Source of the DNA: CAWFLT01 sp963816795
GTDB lineage: Bacteria > Acidobacteriota > Vicinamibacteria > Vicinamibacterales > SCN-69-37
DNA: 64,000 bases
Direction: 5' to 3'
NCBI GenBank assembly: GCA_963816795.1
Contig: CAWFLT010000014.1
Location: 928,611-992,610, forward strand
The notes under the pieces were generated by a model. It was not told the DNA's origin and did no database searches. It worked only from the letters and a program-made list of their open reading frames with translations. Of the stretch, positions 9,565 through 19,496 are shown one piece after another (positions within the stretch are counted from its first letter, which is position 1; each line of letters begins with the position of its first letter). A program made the translations under genes and the position numbers.

Positions 9565-12379
9565 TCAGCGGCCGGTGTCTTTGTAGCGGCGCGCATCGGC
9601 GGGCCGATTCCAGCGCTCATACAGCGACACCAGGTGCTTGCGCGCCATGAGCGTTTCGTCGGCCGTCGCGCCCCGGTTCGCGGCCAGGCGCTCATAGGCG
9701 GGAAGCAGGTCCTCTTCGGCAGCCGCGAAGCGCCCGGCTTCGACGAGAGTCGCGGCGACCATCACGCGCGCCGCGTCGATGCGCCAGTGGCCCGCCGGGT
9801 GAACGCGCTGCCGGACGTCGAGCGCCCGCCTGAAGTACCGCTCGGCCGCGCTCACCTGGCGCGCGCGGAGGCAGTGCTCCCCGAGGCCGGTGAGGGAGAT
9901 CGCGACGTAGACGTCGAATTCGCCGAACTCTTTGACAGCGTCGGCCAATTCGGTTCGCCGTACCTCCAGCGCCTCGGCGAACCGGCGCTGGTCTTCGAGG
10001 GATCCCGCCAGCTCGCGCGATGTGACCAACGTCATCGGGTTTCCGCTGCCGAAGAGCGACCGCGCGTTCGCGACGGCCGTCCGAAGGAGCGGTTCGGCTT
10101 CCGCGGGTTTGTGCTGGGCACGCAGCGTCGCGGCGAGCGTCCGCGTTCTCAGCATCGTCTCGTCGTGACGATCGCCGTAGAGCCGGCGCGACATCTCGTA
10201 CGCTTCCCGCGCGAGCGCCTCCGCTTCCGTCAGCCGGTCGAGGTCGCTGAGATCCCGGGCCAGCTCGAACAGGCATGTGCTGACGTCCGGATGATCCGCG
10301 GAGTAGAGCGCGCGCGCGGTTCTCAATGCCTCTCGGAAGAGGGGCTCGGCGCCGGCCGGATTGCGCTCGATCTCGTGAACGAACTTGGCAAGATGGAGGA
10401 GCGCGGTGACCCTGGGCGCCGACGGCCCGGCCACGCCCTGGCTGACGTCTACCGCCTCGCGGAACAGTTGTTCGGCGCGCCGATGGTCTCCGGCTTGATG
10501 CAGGACGAGTCCAAGCTCGTACAACCCGGACGTCAAGGCGCCTGGCGGCGCGCCGGGCTGGCTTCGACGAAGGCGCACCGCTTCCTCGAGCAGCGCTTGT
10601 GCCTGGTCGTATCGGCCCGTCAGGCTCAACACCCGCCCGAGCGCCTCGAGCGTCGCCGCGACGTCGTCGACGGGCGCGTTCAGGCGGCGTCTCCAGGCGA
10701 GGGCCTCTTCCAGCCGCTGTTGTGCGGCAGGATGATCCCCCTTGTTGGCATAGACCTCGCCGAGCCGGTGCAACGTTTCGGCCTGGGTCAGGGTGTCGTC
10801 ACCCGGCGTCGCGCGTTGCAAGTCGAGCGCGCGCGTCAGGACGCCGATGGCCGGATCGTGCAGACCGAGATTGGCGTACACGCGCCCGAGCACGTTGAAC
10901 AGGGCCGTCTGCGTGGCGGCGTCGTTGGCGAGCTCCGACCCGATTCGCGTCGCCGCCTGATCGAGGAGCTCGCGCGCGGTAATCGTGTCGCCCCGGCCGG
11001 CGGCCGGATCCGCGAGCTTGAAGAGATCTGCGACAAGGTGGGTGACGCGCGCTGCGCGGTCGGCTTCGACGCGCGCGCGATCCCGTTCGACCCTGACCGC
11101 CCTCGCCTGAAGACCCGCGAATACGGAAAACAGCGTCGAGACCACGAACAGCGCCGCCACCATGCTGACGCCGACTCGATGCCGTCCGGCGAATTTTCGG
11201 AGTCGATACGTCGCGGTGTCGGCTTGCGCGACGACGGGGCGGCCTTCGAGGAAGCGGCCGAGATCATCCGCCAGTTGTCCCGCCGACGCGTAGCGCCGAT
11301 CCGGCTCGTTCCGGAGCGCCTTGAGCACGATCCGATCGAGGTCGCCATCGAGGCGATTGATCAGTCTCCGGCCGGTCGTTCTCCTCGCGCTCGCGATGCG
11401 TGCAATGGCCTGGCGGTCGGCGTCGGCCGTTGAGGTCAGTAGCTTCCGGACGGTCTCCGCCGGCGCCGGCGGCACAGATACGGATTCCGGCGCCAGCGCG
11501 GCTCCTGATGACCCGAAGGGATGCCGCCCGGTCAGCAGTTCGAAGAGGACGACGCCGAGGACATAGACGTCGGTGGCGGTGGTCACCGGATCGCCTCGAA
11601 ACTGTTCGGGCGCCGCGTAGCCGGGAGTGAGGACGCGCAGTTCGCGCGCCGTCGCGTCACTGTCGGCGTGGTCGGGATCGATCAGCTTTGCGATCCCGAA
11701 ATCGAGGAGCTTGACCTCGCCCGAGGCGTGCGCGACGAAGATATTGGCCGGCTTCAGGTCGCGGTGGACGACGAGCGACTGGTGGGCGTGCTGCGTCGCT
11801 TCGGCCACGCGCCGAAACAGGGACACCCGATCGGCGATCGTGAGCCGGCGTTCGTCGCAGTACTCCGTGATGGGACTCCCATCCACGTGCTCCATGACGA
11901 GATACGCGGATCCTTCGGGTGTGAACCCCGCATCGAGGAGGCGGGCGATGTTCGGGTGCGCGACGCGCGCGAGGATGTGGCGCTCCGCCTGAAAACGGGC
12001 CGTGCGGGCCGTTGACGAGCGGCAGGGCGGGCACGACCTTCAGGGCGACCCGCTGCTCGTACTGCCCGTCGGCGCGTTCCGCGAGATAGACCGTGCCCAT
12101 TCCGCCTCGCCCGATGGGCTCCAGCACGCGCCAGTGTCCAAGTTGTCGCCCGGTGAACGGGTCCGGGTCCAGACACGGCGCCTCGTCGTGCACGAGCCGC
12201 TCGAGGGCGAACGCGCGGTCGGGTGAGTCGGCGGCAAGCATCGCCTCGACCTCGAGCCTCAGGGCGACGTCGGCGCCACACACACGGTCGAGGTACGCCG
12301 CCCGATCGGAAACTGCGAGCGCGGCGGCGCCATGAAAGGCGACCTCGAGCCGATGCCAGTGTTCCGCGTCGGGGGTCAT
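9565..12379 (-). CDS. Transmembrane Ser/Thr protein kinase with C-terminal TPR repeats (one frame break)
   Basis: Starts at the ATG at 12379 (MTPDAEHWHRLEVAFHGAAA), 8 bases after the ECF sigma stop. An N-terminal helical segment precedes the kinase domain: glycine loop IGRGGMGTVYLAERADG, VALKVV, then a single frame change near 12000. After it come ERHILARVAHPNIARLLD, MEHVDG, VVHRDLKPAN, LLDFGIAKL and YAAPEQF. A transmembrane helix (VSMVAALFVVSTLFSVFAGL) lies near 11105-11170. The rest is a long array of TPRs with repeats such as ALFNVLGRVYANLGLHDPA and LYELGLVLHQAGDHRRAE. Total about 937 residues. This matches the known acidobacterial kinase-TPR layout, in which TPRs may bind partner proteins or sense signals outside the membrane. 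It converges on the previous kinase with 77 bases between the ends. Confidence 0.85.
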
Positions 12380-12387
12380 CGCCGGCG

Positions 12388-12960
12388 TCAGGTGCCCAGC
12401 TCCTTGCGCAGCCAGGCCCGAGCCGTCGTCCAGGTCCGCTGCACGGTCTTGGTTGAAACGTCGAGCGCTGCCGCGGTCTCCTCGAGCGTCAAGCCGGCGA
12501 AGATCCGGCACTCGACAATGCGAGCGGCGCGAGGATCGAGCGCCTCGAGCCGTTGGAGCACGCCGTCCACATCGAGCACCTGATCGGCGTCGTCGTCGCG
12601 GAGGAGGCTCGGGCTCTCGCCCTCGAGTGAGACCGGCTGATCGCGCCCGCCGCGCTTCAGGCTCTTCCGGCGGCGGGCCTGGTCGACCAGCACGCGGCGC
12701 ATCGCGCATCCGGCGACGGCGAGGAAGCTGGATCGATCGTGGGCCTCGACCTGACGCTGCTGCAGCAGCCGCAGATACGTTTCGTGCACCAGTGTCGTGG
12801 CGGAGAGGGCGTTGGGAATGGGCTCGCGGCTCAACTGACGCCGCGCGACCCCGCGCAGCTCGTCGTAGACGAGCGGGATGATGTGCTCGAGCGCGTCGGG
12901 CTCTCCGGAACGCCAGCGCGAGAGCCAGGTCGTGATCGGCCCCGGAACCGATGCGAGCAT
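12388..12960 (-). CDS. ECF-type RNA polymerase sigma factor
   Basis: The ATG at 12960 is preferred over the in-frame GTG at 13002 because GAGGAA lies 9 bases before it. The product is 190 residues. Region 2 is ALEHIIPLVYDELRGVARRQL followed by ATTLVHETYLRLL and RRVLVDQARRR; region 4 is ALDPRAARIVECRIFAGLTL followed by EETAAALDVSTKTVQRTW. This is the ECF subgroup typical of Acidobacteriota and Planctomycetes, placed before a Ser/Thr kinase. The kinase gene starts 8 bases after its stop, so the two are almost certainly co-transcribed. No anti-sigma gene is adjacent. Control by the partner kinase is inference. Confidence 0.88.
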   Translation of the reverse strand: MLASVPGPITTWLSRWRSGEPDALEHIIPLVYDELRGVARRQLSREPIPNALSATTLVHETYLRLLQQRQVEAHDRSSFLAVAGCAMRRVLVDQARRRKSLKRGGRDQPVSLEGESPSLLRDDDADQVLDVDGVLQRLEALDPRAARIVECRIFAGLTLEETAAALDVSTKTVQRTWTTARAWLRKELGT

Positions 12961-13111
12961 TGCGGCCAGTTCCTCGGGGCTATAGTAGCGGCCGGTCTGC
13001 ACGCTTGCAAAGCATTCCGGCTCGCCGGACGGCGCGAACCGGTCATGTCCAGTTCCGTCGGTTTCTTACGCGATCACCGTCAGGAACCGATCTGTCCTGG
13101 AGACCACCATC

Positions 13112-14790
13112 ATGACCCTTTGCACCGAACGATCACGGTTGGATGTGCAAGCCGTGCGACGGCACTTTCCCCTCCTGCGCACCCGCGTCCACGGCCAGCC
13201 GCTCGCCTATCTCGACAATGCCGCGACGACGCAGAAACCGGATGCGGTGATCGATCGGCTCACGACGTACTACCGGAGTGAAAACGCGAACGTGCATCGG
13301 GGAGTCCACACGCTGAGTCAGCAGGCGACGGCGATCTACGAAGACGCCCGGTCCACCGTACAGCGTTTTCTCAACGCCGCCGAGTCACGGGAGATCGTCT
13401 TCGTTCGAGGCGCCACGGAAGGCATCAACCTCGTCGCCCACAGCTATGGCCGGACGCACGTCGGTCCTGGCGATGAGGTCCTGGTCTCCATCATGGAACA
13501 CCACTCCAACATCGTTCCCTGGCAGATCCTGTGCGCGGAGAAGGGGGCGCAACTTCGTGTGATTCCGATGACGGATTCGGGCGAGATTTCACTGGACCTG
13601 TTCGACCGGTTACTGAGCGAGCGCACGCGCCTCGTGTCAATCGTCCATGTGTCGAATGTGCTCGGCGTCGTGAACCCGGTGCGTGAGATCGTCAGGCTGG
13701 CGCACCGGCGCGGCATTCCGGTCCTCGTCGATGGCGCTCAGGCGGTGGCTCACCTGAAGGTGGACGTGCAGGCGCTCGACTGCGACTTCTATGTGGCCTC
13801 CGGACACAAGATGCTCGGACCGACCGGCATCGGCGTCCTCTACGGCAAGTCCGCGCTGCTCGAGGCCATGCCGCCGTACCAGAGCGGCGGCGACATGATC
13901 AGTTCTGTGACGTTCGAGCGCACCAGCTACAACGTGTTGCCGTACAAGTTCGAGGCCGGGACGCCCGACATTTCCGGCGCGGTCAGGACTGGCGTCGGCC
14001 ATCGACTTCCTGACCGGCCTGGGCCTCGACGCCATCGAGGACTGGGAGAGTGAGCTGGTCGACTACGCGGCTGCTGCGCTGGGCGGCGTGCCCGGTCTTC
14101 GGCTCATCGGTCCGCGGGCCGGGGATCGGACCGGTGTGCTGTCGTTCGTCGTCGAGGGTGTCCATCCGCACGACATCGGGACGATTCTGGATCGCCAGGG
14201 GATCGCCATCCGGACGGGACACCACTGTTGTCAGCCGCTGATGGAGCGGCTCGGCCTGCCCGCCACGGCGCGCGCCTCATTCGCGTTCTACAACACGCGC
14301 GAGGATGTCGATCGGCTCGCGGCCGGCCTTCATTGCATCGAGGCGTACCGGGCTGATCTCTACCAGAGCGAAATTCTGGAACACGACGCGCGCCCGCGGA
14401 ATCTTCGCGCCATCCGCGGCGTGCCGCCGATCGCTCGCAATCTTCCCCTCTGCGGCGATCATCTCGAGTTCTATCTGCAGGTCGAGCACGGTGCGGTTAC
14501 CGACGCCAGCTTTCAGGGCGTCGGGTGTGCGATTGCGAAGGCGGCGGCGTCGCTTCTGACGGAGTGCGTGAAAGGGAAACCGGTCGCGGATGCGGCCGCG
14601 CTGTGCGTGGCCGCCCGCCGGCTGGTCACGGCGCCAGCCGGACGCGCCGGCGGAGGATCTCGGCCCGCTCCTGGCACTCAAGGGGGTGAGACAGTTCCCT
14701 GCCCGCGCGGAATGCGCGTGCATGGCGGCGGACGCCTTTCTGGAGGTACTGGAGCCGCCCGGGCGAACTGACCTCGCACAGCCGAGGTGA
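13112..14790 (+). CDS. sufS: SufS-type cysteine desulfurase fused to a SufU/IscU-like scaffold (two frame breaks)
   Basis: Starts at the ATG at 13112 with TGGAGA upstream. Residues 1 to about 410 are a group II cysteine desulfurase: NAATTQKP near 36, EHHSN (His130), DGAQAVAH, PLP lysine Lys233 in SGHKMLGPTG, and the active-site Cys in RTGHHCCQP after a frame change near 13985. Without a stop the frame runs on into a U-type scaffold (LYQSEILEHDARPRNLRAI) with the three Cys sites NLPLCGDH, GVGCAIAKAAAS and, after a second frame change near 14645, AECACMAADAFLEVL. It thus combines sulfur release from cysteine with the sulfur acceptor/scaffold for Fe-S cluster building in one cytosolic protein. 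No sufBCD genes are nearby. The fusion point is read directly in one continuous frame (14088-14771). Confidence 0.85.
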
Positions 14791-14853
14791 CCAGGACTCC
14801 GGCGGGCGGCTCTTGCGGTTCGCGGGCGGACAGGTCGGTCCTGTCCTGCCGCG

Positions 14854-15938
14854 TCAGCTCGATCGCTCGACCTTCCGCTCGTTCACGCGAGTGGCCGTCG
14901 CCGGGTCGTTCCGATCCTCGCGCCAGGTCGGATGGTGGAAGTGGATCACGAAGTCGCTGTTGTATGACGCGACGGCGTTGTCGAACGTCAGCGTGCCGAT
15001 GGTGACGCCAGTTCTTGAAGGTGCGCCGCTCGTTGACTGCCGTGCCTGTCGTCTCGCCGTCGTCGGTGACCTCGATGTTGAAGGTGAGCGTGCGCTTGGG
15101 CGTCGGATCGCCCTTGTCGAAGATCTGCGCCATCAGCTCATCGCGAAAGTCGATGTCGCTCGCCCGCAATTCGCGGCTGCGTCGGCGCGACGAGCAATTG
15201 CATGAACGCAGGCGCCTTCCCCGGCTGCCCCGGCGCAAGGCCAAGCTCGGAAATCTGGTACAGCTGCCGGATCGACGGTTGCTTGTCGACGTGATTGAAG
15301 ACCAGCCCGGTGACGAGCAGCGTCGGCAGTGCGCCGGCGCGTCGCGCCGCGGTCGTGTCCGGCGCATTCCGCAGGACCGCGTCGTTGATGAACTCCGTGT
15401 CGTCGCCGCCGATGTCCTGCTGCGTCATGAAGTTCGCCGTCCGCAGCGGCGTCGCGTGGTTCGGATCGGTCGTCGGGTAAATCTTCCCGACGAGCGACAG
15501 CGATCGCGTCTGACCGCGGCGCGTCTCGGTGCAGCACGTCGAGTACCGGCCAATCGCGAGCGCGCGGCTACCCTTGGCGAAGTAGCCGGTGTACGGCGTC
15601 TCCGCCGTGATCTGCCACGTGCCGATCAGGCAAAGCCCGTTGGGGTGCACGATCCGGCGAAAGCCCTGGCGATTGACGCCCCAGCGCAGATCCGAGCCGG
15701 AATCGAGGGCACGCGCGGATGCTTCTTGAAACGCGTGGGGAGGCCCGCCCGGCAGGATGCCCTGCGTGATGCCCTCGAAGGTGACCTCGTGCGCGGGAAA
15801 CGGCGGCTCGCCCGGAGCGCCCCAGACCCGCTGATACGGGTTCTCGAACAACGCCTGAATCACCTCTGAGAATCGCGAGCCCGCATAGGCGCGATCCTCG
15901 TCGGTCATTCCCTGGGTGCCCAGGTCGAGCTTGGCCAT
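14854..15938 (-). CDS. Catalase-like superfamily protein, function uncertain (two frame breaks)
   Basis: The start at ATG 15938 (MAKLDLGTQGMTDEDRAYAG) is fixed by GGAGGG 5 bases upstream. Text runs in one frame to about 15190, changes frame (DIDFRDELMAQIFDKGDPTP, TLTFNIEVTDDGETTG), changes again near 14995 (TIGTLTFDNAVASYNSDFVI) and stops at 14854, giving about 360 residues. The stretch RALAIGRYSTCCTETRRGQT, SLVGKIYPTTD, PLRTANFMTQQDIGG resembles conserved segments of catalase-like heme proteins. That assignment is from memory of the family, with no structural check. No signal peptide is visible. It is divergent from the small secreted protein at 16080. Confidence 0.55.
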
Positions 15939-16079
15939 GCGACCCTCCGCCGTCAATGAACCGGTTTTCGAACCGCTCTCGATCCGTGGAAGAGGCAGAG
16001 TGTAGCTCAGGCGGCTGACCGCTCGTCATCGAGCGAACCAACGGCTCTCCCGTGCGTAATTACCCAGGTGGAGGAATTC

Positions 16080-16484
16080 ATGTCTTTACGCAAGATGTTC
16101 GTGCTTCCCGTCGCCCTGGTGATTGCCGTGGCGTCACTATCCGCGTTTCAGGCCAAGCCCGTCGACGTGACCGGCACCTGGACGGGGACATTCACCCGCG
16201 CTCCTGCTGGTGACCAAGGCGAGGCCCACCTCGACCTGAAGCAGCAAGGTGAGACGGTCACGGGGAAGGCGGGGCCAGGACTGGACCGGCTCGTGGACAT
16301 CGCCAACGGCAAAATCACGACGGTCAAGGGCGTCACCAGCTTGACGTTTGAGGCCACACAGCCCAACGGCGTGGTCCTGAAATTCGACCTCCAGGTGGTC
16401 GAGGGACGCCTCAAGGGCAAGGCGACGGGCGAAGCGAACGGCGAAAAACGCGAAGCCGCCGTCGACGTCGGCCGTACGAAGTAG
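16080..16484 (+). CDS. Small secreted protein of unknown function
   Basis: The ATG at 16080 has a strong GTGGAGG box 5 bases upstream, so the in-frame GTG at 16068 is rejected. The 134-residue product begins with a signal peptide (MSLRKMFVLPVALVIAVASL then SAFQAKP). The mature part is a short beta-rich domain (DVTGTWTGTF, QQGETVTGKAG, GVVLKFDLQVVEGRLKGKAT). Proteins of this shape are common in Acidobacteriota as periplasmic proteins without known function. It lies alone between divergent and co-directional neighbours. Confidence 0.8.
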   Translation: MSLRKMFVLPVALVIAVASLSAFQAKPVDVTGTWTGTFTRAPAGDQGEAHLDLKQQGETVTGKAGPGLDRLVDIANGKITTVKGVTSLTFEATQPNGVVLKFDLQVVEGRLKGKATGEANGEKREAAVDVGRTK

Positions 16485-16594
16485 TCGCCACCGCCAGCAG
16501 GCGGTCACCGTACAGAGCACTCGGCGCCCACAGGTTCCGTTCGGACAGCTCGGCCAGCCGCGAACATCACATCCCCGGCCCGATCAGCCGCGCC

Positions 16595-16610
16595 TATAAT
16601 TCCGCTCGTG
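16595..16610 (+). promoter_or_regulatory. -10 element giving a probable leaderless start for the M24 peptidase gene
   Basis: A perfect TATAAT at 16595-16600 is followed after 7 bases by the GTG start at 16608. A transcript starting at the usual distance from this box would begin at or next to the start codon. No Shine-Dalgarno sequence is present. No good -35 box is visible. Confidence 0.5.
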
Positions 16611-18015
16611 TCAAATACTCCCACGCTGTTCCCGCCCGCAACCTTCCGCGATCGCCGACGACGACTTTCGACGGACGTCGGCTCTGGACTCATTCTCTTT
16701 CTCGGCAACGACGAAGTGGGGATGAACTACACCGCGAACGTCTATCCCTTCCGGCAGGACAGTTCGTTCCTCTATTTCTGGAATGTGGACCAGCCCGGGC
16801 TGGCCGCGCTGATCGACGTGGAGTCCGGCCAGGAGACGCTGTTTGGCGACGACGTCTCGCTGGCGGATGTCGTGTGGTCGGGACCGCAGTCGTCGATCGC
16901 CGATCGGGCCGCGCAAGGCGCGGTGGCGGCGACGGCCCCGGCGGCGGCCCTGGCCGAACACGTGGCCGCGGCAGTGCAGAAGGGCCGGCCGGTTCATTTC
17001 CTCGCGCCGTATCGGGCCGAACACACGGTGAAGTTGGCGGCGCTGCTGGGAATCGCCGTCATCGGCAGTCAAGGAAAAGCGGTCAACCTCGCTCCATCAG
17101 GCCGTCGCCGCGCAACGGCTCTATAAGACGCCTGAAGAAGTCGCGGACATCGAGCTCGCAGTGGACGTGTCTCGCGAGATGTACGTCGCGGCGATGCACT
17201 CCGCGGCGCCCGGCAAGAAGGAACACGAGATCGTCGCCGAGATCGCCAGGGTCGTCATGGCGCGCGGCTGCACGTACGCGTTTCCACCGATCTGTTCCGT
17301 GCACGGGGAGACGCTGCACAATCCGTTCTACGGCAACACGCTCGAGGCCGGCGGATGGATGGTGCTCGACTCGGGCGTCGAAACACCGTCGCGCTACGCC
17401 AGCGACATCACGCGGACGATTCCGGTCGACGGGACGTTCTCGTCGCAGCAGCGTGCGATCTACGACGCGGTCCTTCGCGCGCAGACCGGCGCGATCGCGG
17501 CGGTCGCGCCAGGCGTGCCGTATCGCGACGTGCACCTTGGCGCGGCGAAATCATTCGTGAACGATCTCACGGCCCTCGGCCTGATGAAGGGCAACGCCGA
17601 TGAGGCGGTCGCCGCCGGCGCGCACGCGCTCTTCTTCCCGCACGGGCTCGGACACATGATGGGGCTCGACGTCCACGACATGGAAAATCTCGGCGAGGAT
17701 CTCGTCGGTTACGGACCCGGCGAGCAGCGGAGCTCGCAGTTCGGCCTGAGCTATCTCCGGCTCGCGCGCCGCCTCGAGGCCGGCTTCGTCATCACCGTGG
17801 AGCCCGGTCTCTATTTCATCCCGGCCCTCATCGATGCGTGGAAGGCGGAGGGCCGGCACACCGCGTTCATCAATTACGCCGAGGTCGAGAAGTTCCGCGA
17901 CGCCCGCGGTTGCCGCATCGAGGACGACGTGCTCGTCACGGAGGCGGGCAGCCGCGTGCTCGGACCGGCGATTGCGAAGACGGTTGCCGACGTCGAGGCA
18001 GGTTGTAAGACGTGA
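16608..18015 (+). CDS. M24 metallopeptidase, Xaa-Pro aminopeptidase type (one frame break)
   Basis: Starts at GTG 16608. The N-terminal aminopeptidase P domain (VGSGLILFLGNDEVGMNYTA, FRQDSSFLYF) is followed by the pita-bread catalytic domain after a frame change near 17090. Metal ligands are visible: VLDSGVE and SDITRT (two Asp), FFPHGLGHMMGLDVHD (His), ITVEPGLY (Glu) and CRIEDDVLVTE (Glu). The joined length of about 468 residues fits PepP. It removes N-terminal residues before proline and is probably cytosolic. The gene ends against an inverted GTACCC repeat that separates it from the convergent gene at 18170. Confidence 0.85.
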
Positions 18016-18160
18016 GGTACGACGGGTACGGTGGGTACGACGGGTACGTGTGGGTACAGGGAACAAGCTGGCGCCGGTCGTTTTCAAGGGAATGATGGCA
18101 GCGCGAGCGCGTTCCTCGTACCCGGCGTACCCTACGTACCAGCGTACCCGCCGTACCCGC
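18016..18160. repeat. Long inverted repeat built of GTACGACGG / CCGTACCC units
   Basis: The left arm, 18016-18057, holds repeated GGTACG and GGGTACG(AC)G units. The right arm, 18117-18160, holds the complementary CGTACCCG units. About 60 unique bases lie between. The arms could form a long imperfect stem between two convergent genes, so a role as a bidirectional terminator is possible. A related GTACCC-rich stretch precedes the gene at 28045, so it looks like a dispersed element. Confidence 0.7.
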
Positions 18161-18169
18161 CGCCGTTAG

Positions 18170-18501
18170 CTACCCAGGCGCCGTATAGCGCCGCTCGATG
18201 GCCTCGGTCACGGCCACGCGGCTGGCCTCCGCCGAAAGATCCGGCTTCGTCTCGACGTCGGCGACCTCACGCGCGAGATCGTTGTCCTTGATGGCTTCAC
18301 GAATCCACGTGGAGTAGTCGCCTCGCTGGAGGTGGTAGGTCCAGGTGTCGTCGTCCACTCCATCCGCCATCTGCAGAAACATGCCGAGGTTCTGCGCGCG
18401 CAGCCGCAAGCTGCCTTCCGGTCCGCGAAAGTAGAAACTCTTGTCGGGTCCAAAGCAAGCTCGATGCCAGACCCGTTATCGGCCTTCGACGCGGCGGCCA
18501 C
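18170..18501 (-). CDS. Short protein of unknown function (one frame break)
   Basis: Minus-strand text VVAAASKADNGSGIELALDP starts around a GTG at 18501 and after a frame change near 18440 continues as FYFRGPEG-like text, LRLRAQNLGMFLQMADGVDD, WTYHLQRGDYSTWIREAIKD, then EAIERRYTAPG and the stop. The joined product is about 110 residues, soluble and acidic, without signal peptide. I do not recognise the family with certainty. It may be the C-terminal part of a larger protein, since the text begins abruptly beside the divergent pirin gene. Confidence 0.45.
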
Positions 18502-18580
18502 GACGCGGATCGAGACCGGTTGACAACCCTCGCGTCCGGGCAGAGCATTTCAGGGAGTCCCTTCCCAGTGAGGCGTCCAC

Positions 18581-19491
18581 ATGTCGATTCGCGCCGTCAA
18601 GAAAGTCATCACTGCCAAGCCGACACTGGAAGGCGCCGGCGTGCACTTACGTCGCGCGTTCGGTTTTGGACAAACGTCCGACTACGATCCCTTCCTTCTG
18701 CTCGACGACTTCCGCAACGATGTGCCGGAAGATTACCTGGCCGGGTTTCCCTGGCATCCGCACCGCGGCATTGAAACCATCACGTACGTGCTCGCCGGCA
18801 CGGTCGAACACGGCGACAGCCTCGGCAACCGCGGAGCGATTGCGGCCGGCGACATCCAGTGGATGACCGCCGGCCGCGGCATCATCCATCAAGAGATGCC
18901 GAAAGGCGATCGGCTGGCCGGATGCACGGATTTCAGTTGTGGGCGAATCTGCCGTCGGCGCTCAAAATGACGCCACCGCGCTATCAGGAAGTCAAAGCGG
19001 CCGACATCCCGGAGGTCACCGACGACGACGGCACGCACGTTCGTCTGGTGTGCGGTCATTTCTGGGGGAAACGCGGGCCGGTGGAGGGGATTGCCGCGGA
19101 CCCGACTTATTTAGACGTGTCCGTGCCCCCGGGGAAAAGGAAGTCGCTTCCGGTCGAAACGATGCGCCATGCGTTTGCCTACGTCTTCGGCGGGTCCGGG
19201 ACGTTCTGCAACGCGTCGGCACCGTTGGCGGTGCCGACGGAAGGCGTCGGATGGTGGCCGCATTCGATTCCTCCGGCTGAGGCCGATGACCGCTCGCTGA
19301 TCCTGTTCGATCGCGGCGACGAAGTGGTGGTCCAGGGCGGCGAGCACGGCATCCGGTTTCTGCTGGTCTCGGGACAGCCGCTACAGGAACCCGTGGCCTG
19401 GTACGGCCCCATCGTCATGAACACGCAGGCTGAACTGCGTCAGGCCTTCGACGAGCTCGAGCGCGGTACGTTCCTGAAGGAAACAGACTGA
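18581..19491 (+). CDS. Pirin family bicupin protein (one frame break)
   Basis: Starts at ATG 18581 with GAGG 8 bases upstream. The N-terminal cupin carries pirin metal-site text FPWHPHRGIETITYVLAG, EHGDSLGNRG and a late GRGIIHQE. A frame change near 18925 precedes FQLWANLPSALKMTPPRYQE and the C-terminal cupin. The joined length of about 303 residues is normal. Pirins bind iron; some act as quercetin dioxygenases and others as redox-dependent co-regulators. The target here is unknown. It stands alone between two minus-strand genes. Confidence 0.85.
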
Positions 19492-19496
19492 CGCAT

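Noticed and set aside
9634..11433. A 599-codon plus-strand open frame
   Set aside because: It is the antisense shadow of the TPR part of the kinase at 9565-12379.
18016..18160. Repeats as a possible CRISPR array
   Set aside because: Units are only 6-12 bases, without spacers of constant length, and no cas genes are present. The lipase-CHAT gene is also not next to a type III system.
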